Source of the DNA: Sphingomonas sp.
GTDB lineage: Bacteria; Pseudomonadota; Alphaproteobacteria; Sphingomonadales; Sphingomonadaceae
Assembly: GCA_021732445.1 (NCBI GenBank)
Contig: JAKFUZ010000003.1
Location: 62,001-126,000, forward strand
Reading direction: 5' to 3'
Length of the DNA stretch: 64,000 bases
Shown here one piece after another: positions 1-7,463 of this stretch. Position numbers and translations under genes: made by a program. The notes beneath the pieces were generated by a model that was not told the origin of the DNA, made no database searches, and worked only from the letters and a program-made list of their open reading frames with translations. Positions within the stretch are counted from its first letter, which is position 1. The number at the start of each line of letters is the position of its first letter.

Positions 1-118
1 GGTGGACATCCTCCACAATGCCGGCGCCGTCGAACGCTGGTGGCACCGCGTGTCGCTGTGGCTGATCGGCCGGTTGCAGACGAGTGCTGAACGCCGGCGG
101 CTTACCCGCGCGGCATGA
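1..118 (+). CDS. 3' end of a gene upstream of the indolepyruvate oxidoreductase beta-like gene
   Basis: An open frame (frame 2) runs in from the left edge and stops with TGA at 116-118. It encodes about 38 residues rich in Arg, Trp and Leu, with no recognisable motif. It overlaps the start of the next gene by ATGA (ATG at 115), so the two are translationally coupled. By context it could be the C-terminus of an indolepyruvate ferredoxin oxidoreductase alpha subunit, the usual partner of the downstream protein. The fragment itself is too short to prove that. Confidence 0.5.
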   Translation, partial: VDILHNAGAVERWWHRVSLWLIGRLQTSAERRRLTRAA

Positions 119-1632
119 TCCGGCCGATCCGCCTGTCGATCAACGCGCTGGGCGGGCAGGGCGGCGGCGTGCTGGCCGACTGGATTGTCGCGCTCGGCGA
201 GGGGGCGGGCTGGACTGTGCAGGCAACCTCGGTGCCAGGCGTTGCGCAGCGCACCGGCGCCACCGTTTATTATCTCGAACTGGCGCCGCCCGCCCCAGCG
301 GCGCGCACCCCGATTCTGGCGCTGATGCCAGTGCCGGGCGATGTCGATGTGGTGATTGCGGCTGAACTGATGGAGGCTGGCCGTGCCATCGCGCGCGGGC
401 TGGTCACGCCCGACCGGACCACGCTGATTGCGTCAAGCCACCGCATTTTCGCCATTTCGGAAAAGTCGGCGATGGGCAATGGCATTACCAGCTCGGCAGC
501 CGTGCTGGAGGCGTGCCGGACCAGTGCCCGAAAGCTCGTGCTCGCCGATTTGCAGCACCTGGCAGACGCGCATGGCAGCGTCATCAGCGCAGCGTTGTTC
601 GGCGCCCTGGCAGGCTCGGCCGCGCTTCCCTTCGGCCGGGCGGCGTTTGAAGCGGCGATTGCCGGTGGCGGGGTTGGCGTTGCTCCAAGCCTGCGCGCCT
701 TTGCGGCCGCCTTTGATGTGGCGGACCGGCCAAGCGCCCAGGCGCCCGAGCCCGGGATGACATCGCCGGCGACCGTGCGCGCGCCGCCCGCCACGCTGCC
801 GGCGTTGCGCGCCCGCGTTGCCCGGCTGCCGGCGGCCGTTCAGGCAACGGCGATGCTCGGCATCGAGCGGCTCACCGACTATCAGGATGCCGCTTATGCC
901 AGCGCCTATCTTGACCGGCTGGCCGCAATCGCCAGCGCAGAGGGGCAACTCGGGGCGGACGCGCAATCACCGCTCGCCCATGCCGCCGCGCGGCACCTGG
1001 CCTTGTGGATGGCGTATGAAGATGTCATCCGCGTGGCTGATCTCAAGACGCGCGGCGCGCGCCATGCACGCGTCCGTCAGGAGGTGCAGGCAGGCGCAGC
1101 ACCACTGCTCTCCGTGCGGGAATTCATGCACCCCCGCTTTGAGGAATTGTGCGACCTGCTGCCCGCAGCGCTCGGCCGGCGACTGATCGGCTCGGCCCGC
1201 GCGCGCCGCTGGGCGGCGCCTGTGCTTGAGCGCGACCGGATTATCACGACAACGCGGCTCGGCGGCTTTTTGCTGCTGTTCGGTCTTGCCCGGCTGCGGC
1301 GCTTCCGGCGCGGCACCTATCGGTTCGCCGTGGAGCAGGCGCGGATCGATGCCTGGCTGGAAACCGCCATCAACGCCGCGCGGCGCGATGGCATGCTGGG
1401 CGTTGAAGTCATCGCCTGCCAGCGCCTCGTCAAAGGCTATGGCGACACGCACGCGCGTGGCTGGCGCAGCTTTGCGGCCATCATGAACTGGCTGGCGGCC
1501 AATGAGCAGCGGGCGGATGCGGGACATGCGGTGGCCATGTTGCGCGCGGCCGCGCTCAGCGACGATGATGGCCGGGCGCTGGCCAAGGCGTTCGCGGTGC
1601 TGGACGGTGTCACGCACGACAAGGCCGCCTGA
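115..1632 (+). CDS. indolepyruvate ferredoxin oxidoreductase beta-like subunit
   Basis: The protein has 505 aa. The N-terminal ~190 residues resemble the gamma/beta catalytic domain of 2-oxoacid:ferredoxin oxidoreductases, with the Gly-rich stretch ALGGQGGGVLADWI near residues 11-24 and a PGVAQRTGAT segment near 41-50. The rest is a long C-terminal extension like that found on large beta-type subunits (DUF6537-like). The family oxidatively decarboxylates aryl pyruvates such as indolepyruvate to aryl-acetyl-CoA, using ferredoxin and CoA. The ATGA overlap with the gene upstream suggests an alpha/beta operon. Nothing in the sequence fixes the substrate. The gene converges on the cupin gene, with only 27 bp between them. 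Confidence 0.75.
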   Translation: MIRPIRLSINALGGQGGGVLADWIVALGEGAGWTVQATSVPGVAQRTGATVYYLELAPPAPAARTPILALMPVPGDVDVVIAAELMEAGRAIARGLVTPDRTTLIASSHRIFAISEKSAMGNGITSSAAVLEACRTSARKLVLADLQHLADAHGSVISAALFGALAGSAALPFGRAAFEAAIAGGGVGVAPSLRAFAAAFDVADRPSAQAPEPGMTSPATVRAPPATLPALRARVARLPAAVQATAMLGIERLTDYQDAAYASAYLDRLAAIASAEGQLGADAQSPLAHAAARHLALWMAYEDVIRVADLKTRGARHARVRQEVQAGAAPLLSVREFMHPRFEELCDLLPAALGRRLIGSARARRWAAPVLERDRIITTTRLGGFLLLFGLARLRRFRRGTYRFAVEQARIDAWLETAINAARRDGMLGVEVIACQRLVKGYGDTHARGWRSFAAIMNWLAANEQRADAGHAVAMLRAAALSDDDGRALAKAFAVLDGVTHDKAA

Positions 1633-1642
1633 ACAGGTCGCC

Positions 1643-1660
1643 AGCGCGCTGCCGCGCGCT
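1643..1660. terminator. short GC hairpin between convergent genes
   Basis: A 6-bp stem (AGCGCG at 1643-1648, CGCGCT at 1655-1660) lies in the 27-bp gap between two convergent stop codons. There is no T-run, so it would be a weak terminator in either direction. Confidence 0.25.
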
Positions 1661-2715
1661 CAATAGTTGATGGCGGGCGACATTGCTGGGTAGAAAACGC
1701 CGATCAGCATCATCCCGTCGGCGCTCGTGCACTCGACCGAATGCGATTGCTTGCGCGGCAGGAATATCGTGTCGCCGGGCCCGATCAGCGCCTTGGTGGT
1801 GTCTGTCCACATGACGCCCTCGCCTGACAGGACGGTCAGCGTTTCCTCATAGAGGTGGCGGTGATGCGCGGCGCGCGACCTTGGGATGTGGCCGATGAAC
1901 TGCGTGACTTCTGTCCCTTGTGTCTCGCCATCGACCAGCACCTGATAATAGCGGTCCGCCATTGCCGCGCGCTTGTCAGGATCAACCGGCACGACGCGGG
2001 CCGGGACCGATTCGTCGAAGCTGGCAGGCATCTCGGCGAGGAATTCCGGCTGAGGGCCAAGCGGGCACACGGTTAGGTTAAGCGACATTGGCGCGGCGGC
2101 GGTGATCCGAAACGCCTCGCCCGCCCGCACATAGGCACCGCTTTCGGCAGGCAGCACAAAATGGCGCGCGCCAATCTCGATGGTGCCGTGCCCGGCCAGC
2201 ACATAGAGAACCGTATCGGCGGCGGCAAAGCGCAAAACTGGACCCGCCCCCACATCGTGCGTTGCCGCAAACTGGCTGAGCCGCCGGGCGCCGTCGTCCG
2301 GCCCTATCACCTGGTGGAGGGCCAAATTCCCCTCGCGGATCGTGGCGATGCCGCCGGGCCGGATGACGAAACAATTATTGTCGAGCGCTGAACGCCGCGC
2401 GCCGTGCGCATCCGCGGCCGCCGCAACCGTCACCGCGCTGGCCGCGTCTTCCTCCATCGCTGTGCCATAGCTTGCCGACAGGCTGTTGTGCGATCCGTCG
2501 CAATAGGGTGGGCCGAGCGTGCGCTTGCAGGCGCATAGCAGTTCCTCATCCGTTTCCTGAGCGCGGAACAGCAACGGCATGAACCGGGTGCCGATATGCG
2601 ATCCGTCGCAAAAGGGCTGCGTCTTGCTCAGCCCGCAACTGCACCACAGATATTTCTGCCCCTCGACGAGCGCGACAAGGCAGGGCTTGGTGGCGGCTAT
2701 TGCGGGTTCGTCCAT
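1660..2715 (-). CDS. fusion of tandem CDGSH iron-sulfur motifs with a bicupin
   Basis: The protein has 351 aa. The N-terminus carries two consecutive CDGSH cluster motifs: CSCGLSKTQPFCDGSH (ligands C25, C27, C36, H40) and CACKRTLGPPYCDGSH (C61, C63, C72, H76). Each should bind a [2Fe-2S] cluster with three Cys and one His. After a linker near residues 80-110 come two cupin-like beta-barrel segments. The last contains HHRHLYEE and a GPGDTIFLP...H pattern typical of metal-binding cupins. The gene lies 19 bp after the TonB receptor on the same strand, so the two are probably one operon. The domains suggest an iron-dependent redox or ring-modifying role for an imported compound. No specific reaction can be assigned. 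Confidence 0.8.
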   Translation of the reverse strand: MDEPAIAATKPCLVALVEGQKYLWCSCGLSKTQPFCDGSHIGTRFMPLLFRAQETDEELLCACKRTLGPPYCDGSHNSLSASYGTAMEEDAASAVTVAAAADAHGARRSALDNNCFVIRPGGIATIREGNLALHQVIGPDDGARRLSQFAATHDVGAGPVLRFAAADTVLYVLAGHGTIEIGARHFVLPAESGAYVRAGEAFRITAAAPMSLNLTVCPLGPQPEFLAEMPASFDESVPARVVPVDPDKRAAMADRYYQVLVDGETQGTEVTQFIGHIPRSRAAHHRHLYEETLTVLSGEGVMWTDTTKALIGPGDTIFLPRKQSHSVECTSADGMMLIGVFYPAMSPAINY

Positions 2716-2734
2716 GGCTGCTCCGGGCGCCTCG

Positions 2735-5056
2735 TCAGAATTTGCGGCTGCCGGAAATTCCGAGCGTGCGCGGCCGCACTGTAATCAACGCAAGCGGATC
2801 CTGCGATGATGAAATCGCGTCGATCTGTGGGCGCGCATCAAACAGGTTGCGCGCGAACAGCTCGACCCGCCACGGGCCATTTTCCACGCCGACCCGAAGG
2901 TTCGTCAGCGAATAATCGCCCAGCAGCACATTGAACCGGTCGCGGGTGCGGCCAAGGGTAGTGTGAGACGACCCGCGATAATTCGCATCGGCATGAATAA
3001 CATAGTTGAAATTGCCCGACAGCGGCCGGTTGACGTCCAGATTAATGCTGCCGCTGAACCGGGGGACGTTGGGAACATTGTCGCCGCGAAGCCCAAGTGC
3101 CGGATCGCGCGGCACCCCTCCTGGCTGATCGGAGGTCAGGAAGGCGCGCTGGTATGACCCGGCAAGGTCAAGTGTCACGCCGGTTGCCAGCACCGCGTTG
3201 ACATCGGCCTCGACGCCGTTCACCGCGGCCCCGCCAGCGTTGGTGGTGAAGGGAAACGCGCCCGTTGAATCGACCGCGCGCACCTGAATGTCAGACCAGT
3301 CGATATGGTAGATGGCCGCATCAACCGTCACCCTGCCGCCGGCCAGCGTCAGCTTGGTGCCCAGCTCGTAATTGACCAGCGAATCCGAGCGATAGCCACG
3401 CGGAATGCCGGAGGCGAACGGCAAATCAGCCTGGTTCAGCCCGCCGACCCGAAACCCCGAAGCCGCTGTTGCATAAACCAGCACGTCGCGATTGGGTTTC
3501 CAGCTGATATTGCCCTTCCACGTTACCTTGCTGTCGCTGTCGCTGTTGGTGAGCACGCCGGGCGGATTGGGGCCGAAGCCGCCAAAGGGGTGTGTCGTTT
3601 CCTGCCGCGAGTCGAGCGTGGAGCGAAAATAACGCGCGCCGCCCGTCACTGCCAATGCCGGTGTAAAGGCGTAGGTCGCCTCGCCAAACACCGCATATTG
3701 GTTCAGCCTGTTATTGTCGAAGCGGCCGAAAAATGTGTTGCCGTCGGGGTTTGACAGCGCATCATCGGCATTCAGCCGGCTAAAGACGCCGCGCGGCTGG
3801 CCCAGATTGTTGGAACGCACTACCTGCACGTCGAAATTTGACAATTCCCGGCTGTAGAACCCGCCAATGACCAGGTTGAACGGCCCGCTGAATTTTGAGG
3901 CATAGCGGATTTCGTTCGACCAGATGCGGCGCGACTGAGGCTGGATGGTGATGCCCGGTATCGGCACGCCGAAGAAGAACAGGATGGGTGAGGAGTCGAA
4001 ATTGAACAGGATGTCGCGGTCAAAATAATTGGTCGTTGCGGTGATGTTGCCGGCCGAAAAATTATACTCGCCGGTCAGGCTGTAGATTTGCGTGGTGTCG
4101 TCATAAGGGCTGATGGTGAGGTCGGTGTTGATAAGGTCGCCGCCGGGCACTGCCGGGAAGCCTGCCGTCGAAAAGCTCGGCGTGCCGGGCGGGGTGTAGC
4201 GTGACGACCCGTCAGAATGCTGTTTTTGATAGGTGGCCGACGCGGTCAGCGTGAAATTGTCGGTCGGTGTATAACGCAGCAGCGCGCGGCCGCCGCCCGT
4301 TTCATCGGTATTGACATTGTCGAGCCGGCCCGAAGGGATGCGTACCTGATCGACATAGCCGCTGTCATTCACAAACCAGCCGACCAGGCGGAGCGCAAGC
4401 TTGTCGTCGACAATGGGCAAGTTGATCGCGCCATTGATGTTGTAGTTCGCCCCACCCTTGTTGGTGCCGGAAACCTCGCCGGCGACATAGCCGCCGAATT
4501 TGTGCGTGTCGGGCTTGTTGGTGATGATGCGGATGGTGCCGCTTTCAGAGCTTGCGCCATAAAGCGTGCCCTGCGGCCCTTTCAGCACCTCGATGCGCGA
4601 AATGTCGTACAGCTTCAGGTCAACGTTGCGGCCGCCGCCGTCATTGCGGTTGTCAGCGCTGATGACGGCTTCGTCATAATAAGCGCCAACGGTTGCAGCC
4701 CCGGTCGAATTGATGCCGCGAATGACGTATTTCTTGTCGCCCGGCCCCAGGTCTTGATAGGCAAGGCCGGGCACGCGGGTGGCATATTCGGCGAACTGGG
4801 TGATGCCGGATTTGGTAAGCGTCTCGCCAGTCAGCGCCTGCACGGTAATCGGCACGCTGCGGATCGACTCGTCGCCCCGCTTGGAGGCGCTCACGATGAT
4901 GTCAGGCACGGTCGCCTCGGGCGTGGCGGAGTCGGATTGCGCCGTGTCGGGCGCGGCCGATTGTGCCTGTTGCGCGGCCGCCGGCAGGGCCGTGGACGCG
5001 AGCAGAAGGCCAAGCGTGGTAGCCGAAAGCCGGTGACCCAAATGCCGCTTCATCAT
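2735..5056 (-). CDS. TonB-dependent outer-membrane receptor
   Basis: The protein has 773 aa when started at the ATG at 5056, which follows a GGGGGA ribosome site. An in-frame start 63 bp upstream would put 21 extra residues ahead of the signal peptide. A signal peptide ends near ALPAAAQQ. A TonB-box/plug region follows (DIIVSASKRGDESIRSVPI, then a plug domain with the AEYATRVPGL segment). A long 22-strand-type barrel ends in FSGSRKF-like Gly/Phe residues typical of BamA-dependent insertion. The family imports scarce ligands across the outer membrane using TonB energy. The gene is divergent from a kynurenine-like catabolic operon and cotranscribed with a CDGSH/cupin protein, so an aromatic or indolic ligand is more likely than a siderophore. 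That is inference. Confidence 0.88.
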   Translation of the reverse strand: MMKRHLGHRLSATTLGLLLASTALPAAAQQAQSAAPDTAQSDSATPEATVPDIIVSASKRGDESIRSVPITVQALTGETLTKSGITQFAEYATRVPGLAYQDLGPGDKKYVIRGINSTGAATVGAYYDEAVISADNRNDGGGRNVDLKLYDISRIEVLKGPQGTLYGASSESGTIRIITNKPDTHKFGGYVAGEVSGTNKGGANYNINGAINLPIVDDKLALRLVGWFVNDSGYVDQVRIPSGRLDNVNTDETGGGRALLRYTPTDNFTLTASATYQKQHSDGSSRYTPPGTPSFSTAGFPAVPGGDLINTDLTISPYDDTTQIYSLTGEYNFSAGNITATTNYFDRDILFNFDSSPILFFFGVPIPGITIQPQSRRIWSNEIRYASKFSGPFNLVIGGFYSRELSNFDVQVVRSNNLGQPRGVFSRLNADDALSNPDGNTFFGRFDNNRLNQYAVFGEATYAFTPALAVTGGARYFRSTLDSRQETTHPFGGFGPNPPGVLTNSDSDSKVTWKGNISWKPNRDVLVYATAASGFRVGGLNQADLPFASGIPRGYRSDSLVNYELGTKLTLAGGRVTVDAAIYHIDWSDIQVRAVDSTGAFPFTTNAGGAAVNGVEADVNAVLATGVTLDLAGSYQRAFLTSDQPGGVPRDPALGLRGDNVPNVPRFSGSINLDVNRPLSGNFNYVIHADANYRGSSHTTLGRTRDRFNVLLGDYSLTNLRVGVENGPWRVELFARNLFDARPQIDAISSSQDPLALITVRPRTLGISGSRKF

Positions 5057-5359
5057 GTCATTCCCCCATGTTGCCGCACCCCGACATTTCCGGGGCATCC
5101 CGGAACAAAAGGCGTGCACGATCGGGCGGGCGACACAGGCGCCGGGGCAATGGCCAACAGAGCCGGTTGCCCGCCGGAGGAAAGTCTGCCTGATCGAAAT
5201 TTATTTTCAACCTAAAACATATTGGGCGGCGCTCCGGCCGTTTTTCATATCGACAAAGCGCCGGGCATGTTGCACTTGTGTCACACATTCACGTGAATCT
5301 GTAACCAAATCGGGGCAGAGCCCTGGCGATGGACAGGCGTGTTGACGGGGAGGAACCGG
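5057..5359. other. 303-bp divergent intergenic region
   Basis: This region separates the receptor and PLP-enzyme operons and has no convincing ORF. It contains an AT-rich patch at about 5198-5222, a perfect 12-bp palindrome at 5287-5298 and a ribosome site (GGGGAGG) just before 5360. The AT-rich patch offers a TTGAAA-like -35 on the minus strand but no clear -10. Control of both operons from one operator is plausible. Confidence 0.6.
5287..5298. promoter_or_regulatory. perfect palindrome, candidate operator
   Basis: ATTCACGTGAAT is a perfect 12-bp dyad located 62 bp before the PLP-enzyme start and 230 bp from the receptor start. Its position suits a repressor or activator site controlling the divergent operons. 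No matching regulator gene is visible nearby. Confidence 0.4.
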
Positions 5360-6511
5360 ATGACCGACATCGCGCCAGACTGGACGGCGCTTCGCGCGCG
5401 CTTTCCGCTGCTCGCCGACCATGGTTTCATCAACAGTTGCTCTTATGGGCTGATGTCGACCGATGTCGAAGCGGCCTGGCTGCGCTACATTGCCGACCGC
5501 AACCGGCATGGCAGCCGTTGGGAGGCATGGGTTGGCCAATATGAAGCGTTGCGGGCAGATTTTGCCGCGCTGCTGGGTGCCAGCCCGGCCGAACTGGCGA
5601 TAACGGCGTCGGCGTCGGCGGGTATCAATTCGGTTGCCAGCGCGCTGCGGTTTGACCAGGGCCGCGACGGCATCGTCATTACCGATCTGGAATTTCCAAC
5701 CAACGCGCAAATCTGGTTCGCGCAGGCAGCGCGCGGCGCGCGGGTCGCCCAGGTCGGCGCAACCGGCAATGCCTCAATGCTCGAACGGCTGGACGAGGCG
5801 ATTGACGCGCGCACGCGGATCGTTGCCATCACGCATGTCTGCTACCGTAATGGCGAGCGGCTTGACGTGGCCGCCATTGCCCGCATGGCCAAGGCCAAGG
5901 GCGCGCTGGTGCTCGTCGATGGATTTCAGGCCATTGGCACGATGCCCATCGACATGCGCGACATCGATTGCGATTTCTACGTCGGCGGCACGCTGAAATA
6001 TCTGCTCGGCACAGCGGGCATTGCCTTTCTCTATGCGCGCGCCGCCACCACCGCCGGGCTGCAACCCACCGCCACCGGCTGGTTCGCGCAGGAAAACACG
6101 CATGCGATGGATCATACCGCGCACCGCCCCGCACCCGACGCGCGCCGCTTTGAGGCCGGCACGCCGCCGGTGCCCAACATTTATGCCGCCGCCGCCGGGC
6201 TAAACATCGTCGCGAAGGTGGGCCTGCACAACATTGCCCAGCGCATTTCACGCCTTACCGCGCGGATTGCCGAGCAGGCGCATTGGCTTGGCATTCCCAT
6301 GGCGACCCCTGACGACCCGGCGCGGCGCGGCGCCATGGTTGCGCTGCGCAGCCACGACGCCCAGGCCATGGTGACGGCGCTGCACGCGGCTGATATCGTC
6401 ACCTCGTCGCGCGACGGAAATTTGCGGCTGTCGCCGCATTTTTATAATGAAGAGAGCGATATTGATAAGGCATTTGAGGTCATTTCCCGGCACCGCGCGC
6501 TTATGCTTTAG
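5360..6511 (+). CDS. class-V aminotransferase-fold PLP enzyme (kynureninase-like)
   Basis: The protein has 383 aa from the ATG at 5360, preceded by GGGGAGG at a 6-bp spacing. A GTG 21 bp upstream lacks this. The PLP-binding pattern is clear: LVDGFQAIGTMPID (the Asp-x-x-Gln that stacks on the cofactor), then YVGGTLKYLLG, with the Schiff-base Lys in GTLKY. The length and order fit fold-type I class V enzymes (cysteine desulfurase, isopenicillin epimerase, kynureninase). It is followed by a cyclase-family hydrolase and a PrnB/IDO-superfamily protein, so cleavage of a kynurenine-like beta-gamma bond is the favoured guess. A Cys-persulfide or epimerase role cannot be excluded from sequence. Confidence 0.75.
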   Translation: MTDIAPDWTALRARFPLLADHGFINSCSYGLMSTDVEAAWLRYIADRNRHGSRWEAWVGQYEALRADFAALLGASPAELAITASASAGINSVASALRFDQGRDGIVITDLEFPTNAQIWFAQAARGARVAQVGATGNASMLERLDEAIDARTRIVAITHVCYRNGERLDVAAIARMAKAKGALVLVDGFQAIGTMPIDMRDIDCDFYVGGTLKYLLGTAGIAFLYARAATTAGLQPTATGWFAQENTHAMDHTAHRPAPDARRFEAGTPPVPNIYAAAAGLNIVAKVGLHNIAQRISRLTARIAEQAHWLGIPMATPDDPARRGAMVALRSHDAQAMVTALHAADIVTSSRDGNLRLSPHFYNEESDIDKAFEVISRHRALML

Positions 6512-7463
6512 GCGCGGTAGCGCCGTCGGGCTGGCCAGCGCGCTGCTGCTCGGCGCCTGTGGTGCCCAAACCGCGCCCGACCGGCCGACGGATTTGTGGG
6601 CAGCCTACCAACATCATTTCGCGGCGGCAAAATATATTGATCTGACGCATGGTTTTGCCCCGTCTGACCCGCGCGGCACCGGCTTTGGGGCGGTTGCGGT
6701 GGCGCCCGCCCGGGCGGCCATTGACCTGCCGCGCTTCATGAAAAAGGGCGAGGCGTTCAGCTATGCAGGCCAGGGCGCGGCGATCACCGCCTATACGCTG
6801 CCGACCGACCAGGTCGGCACCCAGTTCGATCCCCCTGCGCATGGCAACCCCTTGGGTGCGACGATCAGCGATGTGCCGCCGACGCTCGCGGTCCGCCCCT
6901 TGGTGGTGATCGACCTTGCGGCCAAGACAGCCGCCGACCCCGGTTATGTCGCGCGCCCAAGCGACGTTGCGGGGTGGGAGGCCAAACATGGCCGTATCCC
7001 GGCCGGCGCGGTCGTCATGTTCCGCACTGACTGGTCAAAACGGTGGGGCGATGCGGCGCGCTTTACCGCGCGCCCCTTTCCCGGAATCGCGCTGGAAACC
7101 CTGAAACTTCTGCATCTGGAGCGCCGCATCGCGTTCCACGGGCATGAGCCGCTTGATACCGACGCAACACCGGATCTGGTCGCCGAGCGCTGGCTGCTCC
7201 GCCATGATTTTGCGCAAGCCGAAGGAATAGCCAATCTCGATCAGGTGCCCGAAGCAGGCGCGCTGGTGACAATCGGCTTTGCCAAACCGCTTGGCGGGTC
7301 GGGCGGGCTGGCCCGCTACATTGCCATTGCGCCGGCGGATTGGCCGCATGGCACAACGATTGCGCAGGCGCCAGGCGCACCGCTGCCGCGCCAGCGCGCG
7401 CCGCTGGTGCGCGGGCCGGACAATGTGCTGCGCCCGCAAACACCCCTGGGGGTCGCCCCGTGA
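6447..7463 (+). CDS. cyclase-family hydrolase (kynurenine formamidase-like), probably exported lipoprotein
   Basis: The ORF of 338 aa overlaps the end of the PLP-enzyme gene by 65 bp. The N-terminus has a basic start, a hydrophobic run and a possible lipobox, LLLGACG, around residues 34-40. The start codon is uncertain (ATG 6447, or TTG 6462 or 6474). The body is the metal-dependent cyclase fold (PF04199) shared by KynB formamidases and isatin hydrolases. The signature appears as DQVGTQFDPPAH instead of the usual HxGTHxDxPxH, so two His positions are D and Q while the Asp and last His remain. The downstream stop is coupled to the next gene by GTGA. The position in the operon suggests hydrolysis of an N-acyl or lactam product of the PrnB-like enzyme. 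Confidence 0.75.
   Translation: MKRAILIRHLRSFPGTARLCFRRGSAVGLASALLLGACGAQTAPDRPTDLWAAYQHHFAAAKYIDLTHGFAPSDPRGTGFGAVAVAPARAAIDLPRFMKKGEAFSYAGQGAAITAYTLPTDQVGTQFDPPAHGNPLGATISDVPPTLAVRPLVVIDLAAKTAADPGYVARPSDVAGWEAKHGRIPAGAVVMFRTDWSKRWGDAARFTARPFPGIALETLKLLHLERRIAFHGHEPLDTDATPDLVAERWLLRHDFAQAEGIANLDQVPEAGALVTIGFAKPLGGSGGLARYIAIAPADWPHGTTIAQAPGAPLPRQRAPLVRGPDNVLRPQTPLGVAP

Noticed and set aside
4217-5215. 332-codon plus-strand ORF opposite the TonB receptor
   Set aside because: Antisense frame across the receptor's plug region and leader; composition and lack of start context indicate a shadow.
7340-7459. 40-codon N-terminal extension of the PrnB-like protein
   Set aside because: It overlaps the cyclase gene in another frame; GTG 7460 has a ribosome site and GTGA coupling, so the extension is not part of the gene.
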